From assembly GCF_003049575.1 (NCBI RefSeq), contig NZ_PYWI01000001.1:460106-524105 (forward strand): a stretch of 64,000 nt of DNA. Direction: 5' to 3'. Of this stretch, positions 35,812-45,653 are shown in pieces. Position 1 is the stretch's first letter, and each line of letters starts with the position of its first letter. Source of the stretch: Lysinibacillus parviboronicapiens (GTDB taxonomy: Bacteria; Bacillota; Bacilli; Bacillales_A; Planococcaceae). A model generated the notes under the pieces. That model had not been told where the DNA came from, did no database searches, and was given only the letters and a program-made list of their open reading frames with translations. The translations under genes were made by a program, and so were the position numbers.

Positions 35812-35880
35812 CTCACCAACCCCTTCCACCTCTTGATGACAAACTTGATATTAGTATAGAAAAAATAGTTATAAAAAGAA

Positions 35881-36022
35881 AGGGCTGTCCTAAAAGTAAA
35901 AATAGTATGCTAAGAATACACATAGCATGCTGCTATTTTTAGCCAGAGACTCTGTGGGCTCGTGCATTGCCGATAGAAAGCGAGCAGCACCCCTTAGAGT
36001 TTGGCGATTTTTGGGACAGCCT
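35881..36022. repeat. MITE-like structured element with terminal inverted repeats
   Basis: The ends AGGGCTGTCCTAAAA and (reversed) AGGCTGTCCCAAAA form imperfect inverted repeats around about 140 bases. The interior holds two further hairpins, AAAAATAG...CTATTTTT with ATGCTA...TAGCAT inside, and GCTCG...CGAGC. It lies between the TerC gene end and ktrB and, on the minus strand, ends in CCTTTCTTTTT, so it probably also works as the terminator of the TerC gene. A miniature transposable element is inferred from the ends. Confidence 0.5.
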
Positions 36023-36033
36023 CATAACATTAT

Positions 36034-36798
36034 TTAGTTACCTTTTTTATTTCGTACCCCTATTAAGTATCCACCTAATGCTATTGCTATTAAAACAATC
36101 CAGAAGGTTAATTCCCATGCTGTTGAATGTGGGAAATCCGCCGGTAAAACACCCACATTTTTATGCGCTAATGTTAAAACAACAAGCTTCACACCTACCC
36201 AACCAACAATTAAAAATGCGGCTGTTTCAAGTGAAGGATAATCATTTAATACTTTCACAAACCATTGTGCTGCAAATCGCATCATAATAACCCCAATAAA
36301 GCCTCCAAGTAACATGACAATAAATTGTCCGCCATTAATACCCCCTATATCAAAATTACCCAAATGTGGCAATGTCACAGCTATCGCCACTGCAGCTAGC
36401 ATAGAATCAATGGCAAAAGCTATATCTGCTGCTTCTACTTTAATAACAGTCATCCAAAAACCAGAACCCTTTTTTTTAGGTTTCCCCTCATATTCTTCTT
36501 CAGGCTCGTCTTTGTGTTTTTTCAAGTCATAAATATTTTTGGCAGACATGAATAGTAAATAGGCTGCTCCTACCGCTTGGATTTGCCAGTAATTTACCAA
36601 CACTGTAATAACAAACAGCGCAGAGAATCGGAATATTAATGCCCCAAATAATCCGTAAAATAATGCTTTCTTTTGTTGTTCATGTGGTAAGTGTTTTACC
36701 ATTACAGCCATTACAACCGCGTTGTCTGCTGCTAATAATCCTTCTAATACTACTAGTACAATGAGTACCCAGCCATATTGTAATAATATTGCTTCCAT
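36034..36798 (-). CDS. TerC family membrane protein (YceF/MeeF type)
   Basis: 254 residues with about seven spans. VVLEGLLAADNAVVMAVMVKHLP and KVEAADIAFAIDSMLAAVAIAV carry the paired acidic residues of TerC proteins, and a Lys/Glu-rich cytoplasmic loop lies near 92-108. The sequence is very close to B. subtilis YceF (MeeF), which with YkoY (MeeY) is implicated in manganese export and metalation of secreted enzymes. Ribosome-binding site AAAGGAGG. A long leader with structure precedes it. Confidence 0.88.
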   Translation of the reverse strand: MEAILLQYGWVLIVLVVLEGLLAADNAVVMAVMVKHLPHEQQKKALFYGLFGALIFRFSALFVITVLVNYWQIQAVGAAYLLFMSAKNIYDLKKHKDEPEEEYEGKPKKKGSGFWMTVIKVEAADIAFAIDSMLAAVAIAVTLPHLGNFDIGGINGGQFIVMLLGGFIGVIMMRFAAQWFVKVLNDYPSLETAAFLIVGWVGVKLVVLTLAHKNVGVLPADFPHSTAWELTFWIVLIAIALGGYLIGVRNKKGN

Positions 36799-36920
36799 TA
36801 AATGTGCCTCCTTTAAGCTTTGTATACCCTAATAACTCACAATTACTATAGATTGCAAAAGAAAAGGAAGCTCCTAATAAGCCAAATGCGATAAATGTTA
36901 GCTGTACCAATCGGGCTTTT

Positions 36921-36991
36921 ACGGTCAGTCAATCGTCCCCTAGCTAACTAGGTTCTTCTTGTTCAGCTTGAGGGGTACCTCTCCTTACCGT
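36921..36991 (-). promoter_or_regulatory. Candidate structured leader of the TerC gene
   Basis: On the minus strand ACGGT at one end pairs with ACCGT at the other. Between them lie a hairpin from GAGAGGTACCCCTC and a hairpin CCTAG-TTAG-CTAGG, giving a three-way-junction layout of about 71 bases. It sits some 120 bases upstream of the TerC start. The obvious guess is the manganese yybP-ykoY riboswitch, common before such genes, but its GGGGAGUA core is not seen, so the class is unassigned. Confidence 0.35.
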
Positions 36992-37065
36992 TACTATGCA
37001 GAGTATATTTTGATGCCCATGATAACTAGGCCATTTTAGTACATCACTATGTCCGCCGCACAGAA

Positions 37066-37097
37066 GGAGGTGTCTCAAATGACTTTGAGACACCTCC
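37066..37097. terminator. Perfect 14-base hairpin, terminator-like
   Basis: GGAGGTGTCTCAAA pairs exactly with TTTGAGACACCTCC across a TGAC loop. Neither strand has a true T-run, so termination is uncertain. It lies upstream of the TerC leader and 245 bases after the reductase gene stop; the bases between show no convincing gene. Confidence 0.45.
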
Positions 37098-37342
37098 CTT
37101 GCTAAGCAATTTATACCTGTTACTTCGCTTTTAGTGCATAAATCTCCACTATTTGTGGGTTTTATATCTTCACTTCAGTCATGTGCTCTCACACCCGATG
37201 GTTTTCACCTTCTGTTGACGAATGTGAATCTAGATACATCACTCGCATCTGCTCGCTACTTCTCTTTGACAAATGTCAAAAGGTTTTCTTCTGTCGTGTT
37301 TATTATAGCACTATCATTTATTGCTGACAAAAATATCTAGCA

Positions 37343-38428
37343 TCATTTAATCTGTATTTGAAAGCTTTCATCTTCTTTATGGGCTAAATAAAAATCAACC
37401 ATCTTTGGCATAGTCTGTATAAAGTCAGGGCATGTTATACCGCCCTTTTGTAAAATAGTAACGGCTTCTGTTGTATCAAATAGAGCATTCCATGTTAAAT
37501 AATCTAAAGTTTCTTGCTCAACGCCTAACTTTTTGCGAACATATGGTACTCGCAACGATTTTTTTGCAAGAAACAGGGGTAATCGTCCCTTTGGATAGTG
37601 ATTCGTCACTAGTTTTACCATTGTACGATACACTTCCTGTACAGGATGAGGATTAGGGTCTGTCAAATGCAAGGTTTTCCCTTCAGCGCTTTTTTCATCC
37701 ATTATAAATATAGAGGCTTTTAAAATATAATCCACTGGTACGACATTTATCGATGAATTAGAATCTCCGATATACGGAATGAACGGTAAACATTTTAACT
37801 TATCTACCATATTTAAAAAGAAATACGGGCCATCAAATTTAATCGTTTCGCCTGTTTCAGAATGTCCTCGTACAATGCCAGGGCGAATAATTGTTATGGG
37901 AATTTCCAATTTTAAATCTTCCACACGATGTTCAGCCTCAAATTTTGTTTCCTCATAATAGTTTTTAAAAGCACGCGGTCGAATTAGCTCATTCTCACGT
38001 AAAACCCCTTCTCGTGACCCCGCTACATATGCCGTACTAAAATACATATAGCGTTTTAAATTGGGTAGTATCCGCACAAAATCATTGACCATCGCAGTTC
38101 CATGAACATTTACCTTCCAGGCTATATCACGTGGTACTGCTAAATCGTATATAGCCGCTAAATGCCACATCACGTCAATTTGTGGTAAAATCTCCTGCAT
38201 TATTTGATTTTCAAGCCCAATGTTTGGGAGCGTAATATCCCCTTCTATCAGCTGAATCGAGCAATTTGGAAAGTCTGCCAGTATATCATTTTTTTCTAGA
38301 TCAGCCTTTGGTAATTCTCCTGTTAAGACTATAGCGATGACTTTTTGTGTTTTATTTTTTCGAAATAACTCACGAATTAACTGACTTGAGATGAACCCTG
38401 GAAAGCCTGTAAAAAAATGAACACTCAT
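37343..38428 (-). CDS. Extended SDR / male-sterility-type reductase
   Basis: 361 residues. The NAD(P) motif TGFPGFISSQLIREL at the N-terminus, LIEGDITLPNIGL, WHLAAIYDLAVP, YFSTAYVAGSREG and the catalytic YYEETKFEAE place it with NAD_binding_4 (fatty acyl-CoA reductase / thioester reductase-like) proteins. The C-terminal 100 residues are lineage specific. It follows the RND pump gene by 19 bases, so they are co-transcribed, although a functional link is not obvious. Confidence 0.82.
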   Translation of the reverse strand: MSVHFFTGFPGFISSQLIRELFRKNKTQKVIAIVLTGELPKADLEKNDILADFPNCSIQLIEGDITLPNIGLENQIMQEILPQIDVMWHLAAIYDLAVPRDIAWKVNVHGTAMVNDFVRILPNLKRYMYFSTAYVAGSREGVLRENELIRPRAFKNYYEETKFEAEHRVEDLKLEIPITIIRPGIVRGHSETGETIKFDGPYFFLNMVDKLKCLPFIPYIGDSNSSINVVPVDYILKASIFIMDEKSAEGKTLHLTDPNPHPVQEVYRTMVKLVTNHYPKGRLPLFLAKKSLRVPYVRKKLGVEQETLDYLTWNALFDTTEAVTILQKGGITCPDFIQTMPKMVDFYLAHKEDESFQIQIK

Positions 38429-38447
38429 CTCCCATTCCCCCTTGTCT

Positions 38448-41400
38448 CTACTGCATTTTTCTTGTTTCTTTATCGATCAAGCTATAAACAATCGGCACAA
38501 TGTATAAAGTCAGCAAAGTGGATGTCACAAGTCCCCCAATGACAGCGATGCCCATCGGTTGATTCATCTCTGCTCCTTCACCAATGCCAAATGCAAGCGG
38601 TAGTAACCCTAGAATAGTTGTAAGTGCAGTCATTAATATTGGGCGAAGGCGATCTTGGGTGGCAAGTAAAATCGCCTCATAGGGAGCCAATCCTCTGTCC
38701 TTTTGCTGATTGATATAATCGACTAGTACAATCCCATTATTCACGACAATGCCGACAAGTACTAAGATACCTATCACAGATGTCACACCGATTAATGTGT
38801 TCGTAGCAAACATCGCAATCGCCACACCAATAATCATCAATGGCACCGTGAACATTATGACGAATGGATATTTAAAGGATTCAAACTGCGCAGCCATGAC
38901 AATATAAACTAGCACTACTGCAAGTGCAACCGCTAAAAGCATATCATCGATGGCACTATCATAAAGCTCTCGATCCCCACTAAAGACAATTTGAGTTTCA
39001 GAAGGTAATTTAGCTTTCTCCAAAGCTGCATCAACCTTATTTGATATGCTGCCAAGTGACTCCTTCGTTTCATAGTCAACAAAAAATGCTACTGCAGCCG
39101 CTTGATCGGAACGTCGAATGGATATCGGTCCTTCCTGCACTGACACTGATGCAATATCCTCTAGTTTGACAAAAAGTCCTGCAGGTGAACGAAGTTGCAT
39201 CGCCTTTAATGAGTCGACACTGTCATTAAAAGCCTGTCCAAAGCCTGTAAAGATTGATAATACTGCTCCATCCTCAGCAATCATTTGCGAGGTAAATTGA
39301 CCTTTTGTCATTTGATTAACGGTTTGTGCAATTTGTGCCGGTAAGAAGCCATAGTCCTTTGCCTTTTCACGATCGACTTCAATTTGAATTTCTTGTACCG
39401 TATTATCCAAATCAGTCATAACATTTGTAACTGGCTCAATTTTCAAGAGCTCCTTCTGTACTTTTTCAACCGCTTTATGAAGACTCTGCTCATTTGAATC
39501 CGTTAAACGGAACGTTAATGTATTCGGCGATGAGCCGGAAGTCGTTGATACATTGAAGGTGATATCAGCTTGCGTTCCAAGCTCTGTTTTTAAATCTTTC
39601 TCAACCTCTTCAACAAATTCAAAAATTGAGCGTTGTCGATTTGCCAGTGGCACCAGTTTCACATACATTTCTGCTTGGTTGGCACTTGTCTGTCCTCGAG
39701 ATTGCGATTGTTGGGTACCACCAATTAGGCTGACATATACATCAACATCTTGCTCTTCTTTCAAGCGACTCTCGATTTTAGCAACAACCTTTTCTGTTTC
39801 TGATACTGCGGCTCCTTTTTCAAGATTCACGTTCACAGATACAAACCCTTCATCTGTTGCTGGTAAAAACTCGGTACCGATTTTCATTAAACCAAATAAT
39901 GATAAGGCAAAAAGAAAAATAGTCGTCATTAGTACAAGTATTCGATGCTGCAATACCCATATAACGGATGCCTTGTAACGCTTATAAAATGAAGATTCTT
40001 GACGAAGCTCATTAATATTTTTGATTTTCTTGGTTAAAAAACGGCTTGCCAGCATCGGTACGACCGTTAATGCGACCGTCAATGAGGCAATTAGGCTAAA
40101 GGAAATTGTAAGTGCAAATTCCGTAAAAATTTGCCCAATTAAGCCTTCAATAAACATAACAGGAATGAAGACAGCTATTGTAGTCAATGTAGATGCAGTG
40201 ATTGCTAACGCCACTTCCTTCGTCCCTTGCTTAGCCGCTTCTATTGGCTCTTTGCCAAGGCCTAAATGGCGTTCAATATTTTCAATCACGACGATGGCAT
40301 TATCAACTAGCATCCCAATACCGAGTGCTAATGCTCCTAACGTCATAATATTAAGTGAGAAATTGGCAAAAAACATTAAAACAAATGTAACGATAACCGA
40401 ATACGGAATAGCAATCCCAATAATAATTGGGCTTTTCACACCACGTAAAAAGACAAACAAAACAAGCATTGCAAATAGGCCACCAACTAGCAGTGAAGTG
40501 CTTATATTACGAATTGCTGCATCCACATAATTACCTTGATCTACTAACACATCGGCTACTACATCATTATATTTTTCTTGCGCGAGTAGATCTTCTAATG
40601 CCTGTTGAAAGGCTCTTGACACTTCAGCAGTATTGGCGCCTGATTCTTGTAGAACGGACATTAATACTGCTGGATGATCATTAGCGCGTGTTTCTGTGAT
40701 AGATTTTTGTTCCGTACGTTCAACCGTCGCTACATCTCCTACTGTTAAGGACTGTCCGTCTATGGGATTTACCGAAACGATTAAATCAGCAATAGTTTCC
40801 GGTGATGTTAACGTACTAATAATTCGTGTCGTCAGCATCTTTCCATCTGCAGTCGATACCGGTTCACCTGGAAGTGAAATATTATTCATTTGAATAATTT
40901 GAATAATATCTGCCTGCGTTAAACCTCTTTCCTTCAGTTTCGCTTCATCCAATGTTACTTGTACTTCTTCTACCAGCTTACCTGACACATTTACACTGGC
41001 AACCCCTTCTGTACGACGAAGCTCTTTTTCCAAAGCATCCGCCAAAACGCGCACGTCCACATTGTCATTTTCAGCACGTAAAGAAAGCTGGATTATTGGA
41101 AATTGCGACGGATCAAATTTTAGAAAACTTGGTTTCTCTGCATCATTTGGTAGTGGTGTCATATCAATACGTTGCAAAATATCTAGCTGAACATCCTCTA
41201 TATTTGTTGACCAATTAAACTCTAGTACAATTAAATTTGCCCCTTCCTGTGAGGTAGACTGAATTTTTTTTATACCTGGTAAAGTAGCCAATGTTGTTTC
41301 TAGTGGCTTAGTTATTTTCTCATTTACCTCTGTTGGGCTTGCCCCCGGATAGGTTGTGACAACGACACCAATGGGTGGATTTAGCTCAGGTATAAGCGTG

Positions 41401-41501
41401 ATTGGTATTTTTAGTAATGATACGCCACCTAAAATAATAACGAGCAACATCGTAACGATGGTGAAAACTGGCCTTTTAATCGAAAAATCACTAATGTTCA
41501 T
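38448..41501 (-). CDS. RND-family efflux transporter (SwrC/AcrB type)
   Basis: 1017 residues with the RND layout: one span, a large extracytoplasmic loop, six spans, a second loop and five spans. Motifs include NISDFSIKRPVFTIVTMLLV, GIGMLVDNAIVVIENIERH (the proton-relay aspartate region of span 4) and GIVVNNGIVLVDYINQ. The closest known Bacillus protein is SwrC (YerP), which exports surfactin and other amphiphiles. The start at 41501 follows AAAAGGAG; an in-frame upstream codon at 41591 lacks one. Confidence 0.92.
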   Translation of the reverse strand: MNISDFSIKRPVFTIVTMLLVIILGGVSLLKIPITLIPELNPPIGVVVTTYPGASPTEVNEKITKPLETTLATLPGIKKIQSTSQEGANLIVLEFNWSTNIEDVQLDILQRIDMTPLPNDAEKPSFLKFDPSQFPIIQLSLRAENDNVDVRVLADALEKELRRTEGVASVNVSGKLVEEVQVTLDEAKLKERGLTQADIIQIIQMNNISLPGEPVSTADGKMLTTRIISTLTSPETIADLIVSVNPIDGQSLTVGDVATVERTEQKSITETRANDHPAVLMSVLQESGANTAEVSRAFQQALEDLLAQEKYNDVVADVLVDQGNYVDAAIRNISTSLLVGGLFAMLVLFVFLRGVKSPIIIGIAIPYSVIVTFVLMFFANFSLNIMTLGALALGIGMLVDNAIVVIENIERHLGLGKEPIEAAKQGTKEVALAITASTLTTIAVFIPVMFIEGLIGQIFTEFALTISFSLIASLTVALTVVPMLASRFLTKKIKNINELRQESSFYKRYKASVIWVLQHRILVLMTTIFLFALSLFGLMKIGTEFLPATDEGFVSVNVNLEKGAAVSETEKVVAKIESRLKEEQDVDVYVSLIGGTQQSQSRGQTSANQAEMYVKLVPLANRQRSIFEFVEEVEKDLKTELGTQADITFNVSTTSGSSPNTLTFRLTDSNEQSLHKAVEKVQKELLKIEPVTNVMTDLDNTVQEIQIEVDREKAKDYGFLPAQIAQTVNQMTKGQFTSQMIAEDGAVLSIFTGFGQAFNDSVDSLKAMQLRSPAGLFVKLEDIASVSVQEGPISIRRSDQAAAVAFFVDYETKESLGSISNKVDAALEKAKLPSETQIVFSGDRELYDSAIDDMLLAVALAVVLVYIVMAAQFESFKYPFVIMFTVPLMIIGVAIAMFATNTLIGVTSVIGILVLVGIVVNNGIVLVDYINQQKDRGLAPYEAILLATQDRLRPILMTALTTILGLLPLAFGIGEGAEMNQPMGIAVIGGLVTSTLLTLYIVPIVYSLIDKETRKMQ

Positions 41502-41779
41502 GTTGTATAAACTCCTTTTTCTTCTCTTCCTTATTACTATTGCCGAAAAGGAGAATTTTTTATAAAGTGAAATTAAAATCGGCGGAGACATTGTAAATAG
41601 TTAGGAACGTTAAGTACGTCCCACATGCCACTGATGTGAAGCGAAGAGTTAATGTATGTATTCTATAGTAAGCACTTATAGGTAATGGAATCTTCATGTA
41701 TCTTGTAAGTTGAAGATTGGCACCCGATAGGTATTCCTAATACTGTATATATTCAACACATATCCCCTTTTTTCCTTGT

Positions 41780-41815
41780 AAAAAAACACGAATCGCTTAA
41801 ATGTCGATTCGTGTT
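41780..41815 (-). terminator. Terminator after prfC
   Basis: CACGAATCG pairs with CGATTCGTG and is followed on the minus strand by a run of seven T, just past the prfC stop. Confidence 0.9.
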
Positions 41816-41821
41816 GTTATT

Positions 41822-43399
41822 TTACAATAGACTATACAATTTAATGTGCTCGTTTTTATCAGCGAACCAACGCATAGCAAATTCATTTTCAAATAGGAAT
41901 ACATAATTGTCAAAGCGATCTTTTACAAGCATAGAACGTCCTGAAGACATTGACTCTTTGACCTCGTCCTCGTTTTCAATCCAGCGTGCAATTTTTGAAC
42001 CAATCGGCTCCATTTTTACTTCAACATTATATTCGTTTTTCATGCGATGCTCGAATACCTCAAATTGTAATTGACCGACTGCACCAAGAATAACTTCTTC
42101 TGTATGCAACGTTTTGTAGTATTGAATCGCACCTTCTTGCACTAATTGTAGAATCCCCTTATGGAATTGCTTCGATTTCATGACGTTTTTCGCCGTCACA
42201 CGGACAAATAGTTCTGGTGTAAACTGTGGTAATTTTTCAAATTGGAATGTTTTCTTGCCGCCTACGACTGTGTCACCAATTTGATACGTACCTGTATCAT
42301 ACAAACCAATGATATCTCCAGCCACTGCTTCGTCAACCGTTTCACGGTCGTCCGCTAGGAATTGTGTAGATTGTGTTACTTTGAAAGATTTACCTGTACG
42401 GGATAAGGTCATATTCATACCACGTTCAAACTTCCCTGATACAATACGTACGAAGGCAATACGGTCACGGTGTGCAGGATTCATATTGGCTTGAATTTTG
42501 AAAATGAAGCCCGAGAATTCCCCATACTCCACTGGATCTATAAATTGCTCATCCTCAGTGATACGTGGTTGTGGTGTTGGTGCAAATTGTAAATAGGTCT
42601 CTAGGAATGTTTGTACCCCGAAGTTCGTCAAGGCTGAACCGAAGAAAACAGGTGTTAATTCTCCACGTCGAATTTTTTCTTCTGAATATTCATTACCCGC
42701 TTCATTAAGTAACATGATATCGTCCATTGCTTGAGAGTAATAGGAAGTGACTTTCATCGGGTGATCCACAGCTAGAGCGCCTTCCTCATCGATTGGCAGG
42801 AATCGGTCTCCCTCTTCTGTACGGAACTGCTCGATACGCTTATTATAACGGTCATAAATACCAAGGAACTCTTTCCCCATACCAATAGGCCAATTCATAG
42901 GGTAAGCATGAATGCCAAGTACCTCTTCTAGCTCTTCAATCAGCTCAAGTGGCTCTTTACCTTGACGGTCCAATTTATTGATAAAGGTAAAAATAGGGAT
43001 ACCGCGCATTTTACAAACTTTGAATAGTTTTAATGTTTGGGCCTCAATCCCTTTTGCTGCATCGACAACCATGACAGCACTGTCCACTGCCATTAATGTA
43101 CGATACGTATCCTCTGAGAAATCTTGGTGCCCTGGTGTGTCCAAGATATTCACTCGTGAGCCACTATAATCGAATTGCATAACTGAAGATGTTACCGAAA
43201 TCCCACGTTGCTTCTCGATTTCCATCCAGTCAGATGTTGCAAATTTCCCTGACTTTTTCCCTTTTACCGTCCCTGCGTCACGAATCGCACCACCAAATAG
43301 TAAAAGTTTTTCTGTAATCGTTGTTTTCCCTGCATCTGGGTGACTTATGATAGCGAACGTTCGTCTTGATAATATATCTTTTTCTAAATTTGAAGTCAT
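41822..43399 (-). CDS. prfC: Peptide chain release factor 3
   Basis: 525 residues. Translational GTPase with P-loop [10 protein letters not shown], switch regions RGISVTSSV and DTPGHQDF, and the specificity motif NKLD. The overall length and the C-terminal [20 protein letters not shown] are those of RF3. It recycles RF1 and RF2 from the ribosome after peptide release. Ribosome-binding site AAGGAG. Confidence 0.95.
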   Translation of the reverse strand: MTSNLEKDILSRRTFAIISHPDAGKTTITEKLLLFGGAIRDAGTVKGKKSGKFATSDWMEIEKQRGISVTSSVMQFDYSGSRVNILDTPGHQDFSEDTYRTLMAVDSAVMVVDAAKGIEAQTLKLFKVCKMRGIPIFTFINKLDRQGKEPLELIEELEEVLGIHAYPMNWPIGMGKEFLGIYDRYNKRIEQFRTEEGDRFLPIDEEGALAVDHPMKVTSYYSQAMDDIMLLNEAGNEYSEEKIRRGELTPVFFGSALTNFGVQTFLETYLQFAPTPQPRITEDEQFIDPVEYGEFSGFIFKIQANMNPAHRDRIAFVRIVSGKFERGMNMTLSRTGKSFKVTQSTQFLADDRETVDEAVAGDIIGLYDTGTYQIGDTVVGGKKTFQFEKLPQFTPELFVRVTAKNVMKSKQFHKGILQLVQEGAIQYYKTLHTEEVILGAVGQLQFEVFEHRMKNEYNVEVKMEPIGSKIARWIENEDEVKESMSSGRSMLVKDRFDNYVFLFENEFAMRWFADKNEHIKLYSLL

Positions 43400-43586
43400 C
43401 TCGTCATTCTCCTTTTTTCATACCTACTAATAATAAAAGAAGACTTGCCTTTCGTACAACCTTTTTACATGAATTCTCCAAAAAGAAAACCTCTTAGTCA
43501 CTAACTAAAAGGTTTCGAAAAAAATTCAAAGGCGTTAACAAAAAATAATTGGCGTCCTCTGCTCATAGCATCTGAACGAAATAGCA

Positions 43587-45053
43587 TTAGACAAATTTCA
43601 AACGTCCTGCCTCTACAGCAATTTCAGCATCGCTATGTGGAAATTTTGTATTTTTAATAATTTGATAATCTTCATGCCCTTTTCCAGCAAAAATAATTAT
43701 ATCACCAGGTTCAGCTACTGCAATTGCATGACGGACTGCTTCAGCACGATCACCAATACATGCATAATTCTTATGTAGCATTCCTTTTGCAAGATCCCCA
43801 GTAATGCTATCGTAATCTTCATAGCGAGGGTCATCAGTCGTTAAAATCACATAATCTGCTGCTGATGCTTTCTCCGCCATCGCTGGACGTTTTGACTTAT
43901 CTCGATTACCTCCTGTGCCAACTAAGAAAATCAACTTGCCTTTTTTATAAGGCTCAGCCGCTGCAATCGCTTTTTCAATAGCGTCAGGAGTATGAGCGTA
44001 ATCAACAAAAATTTGTACGGGTAAATCTGAACAAACTTTCTCCATTCGTCCTTTAACTGGTGGTAGTTGTTCAATTTGCTCAATAATTGTTTCCATAGAG
44101 TAGCCACGACCATAAAATGCAACCATCGCTGCAAGTACATTGTATATATTAAACTCACCAAGCAATTGCATTTTGACAGGGAATGTGCCTTCAGGCATTA
44201 CCACGTCAAAAGAGGTCATGTAGTCATGATACTCACAGTTAATGGCATGAAAATCGGCCGTTTCATTTTTTAGACCATATGTCCATACTGGGAAAGGTGT
44301 CATCGCTGCATAGCGCTCAGACCAAGCATCATCAGCATTTAACACCACATATTTATTCTTTTCTAAATCTTGTCCAAGTTGAGAAAATAATAAGCCCTTT
44401 GCATGGCCGTATTCCTCCATCGTACCATGGAAATCAAGATGATCATGTGTAAGATTCGTAAAGATAGCTACATCATAATCGACACCAGCTAAACGTCCAA
44501 GTGCTAAACCATGCGAAGAAACTTCCATCGTCATTAAACGACAGCCCTCCATTTTTGCACGGAAAATCATTTGTTGCGTCGATAATGCATCGCTCGTCGT
44601 ATTTGCAGATTCATATAAAATACCATTTAAATTAAAACCAATTGTTCCAGATAGTGCAGACTTCTCGCCCATACCATGCATGATATTTTGAATTATTCCC
44701 GTCACTGATGTTTTACCATTTGTCCCTGTCACACCAATCATTGTGATATCTTTCGAGGGATAATCAAAAAACTTAGCCGCTAGTAAGCCAACTGCCCGTT
44801 CCGTGTCTTTTACAATAACTTGTGCAATGGAATTCGCTAACGGTAATTGACGTTCCGTTAACACAATCGTTGCGCCACCTTCTACAGCCTTCTCAGCATA
44901 GTCATGACCGTCTACTGTGTAACCTTTTATGCAAACAAACATACTATTGGGTTGCACACTACGCGAATCAATCACAATATCACTGACTTGGTCTGGTAGC
45001 TCACCAATAATTTTTTTCAAAGGTAATGCACTTAACAATTCCTCTGCATACAT
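43587..45053 (-). CDS. murE: UDP-MurNAc-tripeptide synthetase MurE, stand-alone
   Basis: 488 residues. The ATP site GVTGTNGKTSVTG, SSHGLALGR, TNLTHDHLDFHGT and HTPDAIEKAI are Mur-ligase motifs, with the MurE-specific N-terminal domain. It adds the third residue (lysine or meso-diaminopimelate) to UDP-MurNAc-Ala-Glu. The amino-acid-binding segment reads TTDDPRYEDYDSI, whereas classical diaminopimelate enzymes have DNPR. No cell-division cluster genes surround it. The start at 45053 follows GGAGG; a TTG at 45068 overlaps that site. Confidence 0.92.
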   Translation of the reverse strand: MYAEELLSALPLKKIIGELPDQVSDIVIDSRSVQPNSMFVCIKGYTVDGHDYAEKAVEGGATIVLTERQLPLANSIAQVIVKDTERAVGLLAAKFFDYPSKDITMIGVTGTNGKTSVTGIIQNIMHGMGEKSALSGTIGFNLNGILYESANTTSDALSTQQMIFRAKMEGCRLMTMEVSSHGLALGRLAGVDYDVAIFTNLTHDHLDFHGTMEEYGHAKGLLFSQLGQDLEKNKYVVLNADDAWSERYAAMTPFPVWTYGLKNETADFHAINCEYHDYMTSFDVVMPEGTFPVKMQLLGEFNIYNVLAAMVAFYGRGYSMETIIEQIEQLPPVKGRMEKVCSDLPVQIFVDYAHTPDAIEKAIAAAEPYKKGKLIFLVGTGGNRDKSKRPAMAEKASAADYVILTTDDPRYEDYDSITGDLAKGMLHKNYACIGDRAEAVRHAIAVAEPGDIIIFAGKGHEDYQIIKNTKFPHSDAEIAVEAGRLKFV

Positions 45054-45068
45054 TTCATAGTCCTCCAA

Positions 45069-45609
45069 TCAATCTCAACACTCATTTCATCATCTGTTGT
45101 TTTTTCGACATAAAATGACAAAATGAATACCCCCACATTCTAATAAATTTATTTTACTACTTATTCACCTATAAATGAAATGCTTCACGATACGTTTTTT
45201 CAATGAAAACGCTACCATTTTGATAATATATTGAATTTAGCCTTAGTTATCATAAATCGCCATTTATCGACAACGCCAAATCGTGTATGTTGGTACATAT
45301 TGTTATACAACAAAAATTTATAAATATCATCAAAAACGTCATTGAAATGTATATTCTAACGGAGAATTTATTATTTATGCAGAAAAATTGAAGAAACCTT
45401 TCAGTAGCTCTACTATAAAATAATGGTATTGGTTGTCATTTAAGTGGAATAAGACATATTTAGCAATCTTTTTATTCTACTAACGGAAAATTAGCAAAAG
45501 TCTTGTAAATACTGATTACAAATAAGATTACCCAGGATCACGGCAAACTATTGCCATTGAAGTGAGATACAATGTGGCAAAAATAAAATGACTCCTATAG
45601 TAACTTAAC
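45069..45609. other. AT-rich gap, no gene seen
   Basis: About 540 bases with short frames only and no ribosome-binding-site-plus-ATG pair that leads to a credible protein. It should hold the murE promoter near its left end. Confidence 0.6.
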
Positions 45610-45649
45610 AATGGAGGCGTCGCAAGCATAGTGCAAAGACACCTCCATT
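45610..45649 (-). terminator. Hairpin after the aldehyde dehydrogenase gene
   Basis: AATGGAGGTGTC pairs with GACGCCTCCATT (one mismatch) just past the stop. The T-run is poor, so efficiency is doubtful. Confidence 0.6.
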
Positions 45650-45653
45650 CATA

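Noticed and set aside
36680..36910. Minus-strand frame with a hydrophobic start (TTG) before the TerC gene
   Set aside because: There is no ribosome-binding site and it runs out of frame into the TerC gene; better read as leader RNA.
36921..36991. Manganese yybP-ykoY riboswitch
   Set aside because: The gene context fits, but the conserved GGGGAGUA core could not be found, so the class name was not assigned.
37134..37340. Plus-strand open frame of 68 codons
   Set aside because: No ribosome-binding site and no recognisable family; treated as non-coding.
40021..40530. Plus-strand open frame of 169 codons
   Set aside because: It is antisense to the RND transporter gene and has no start signals.
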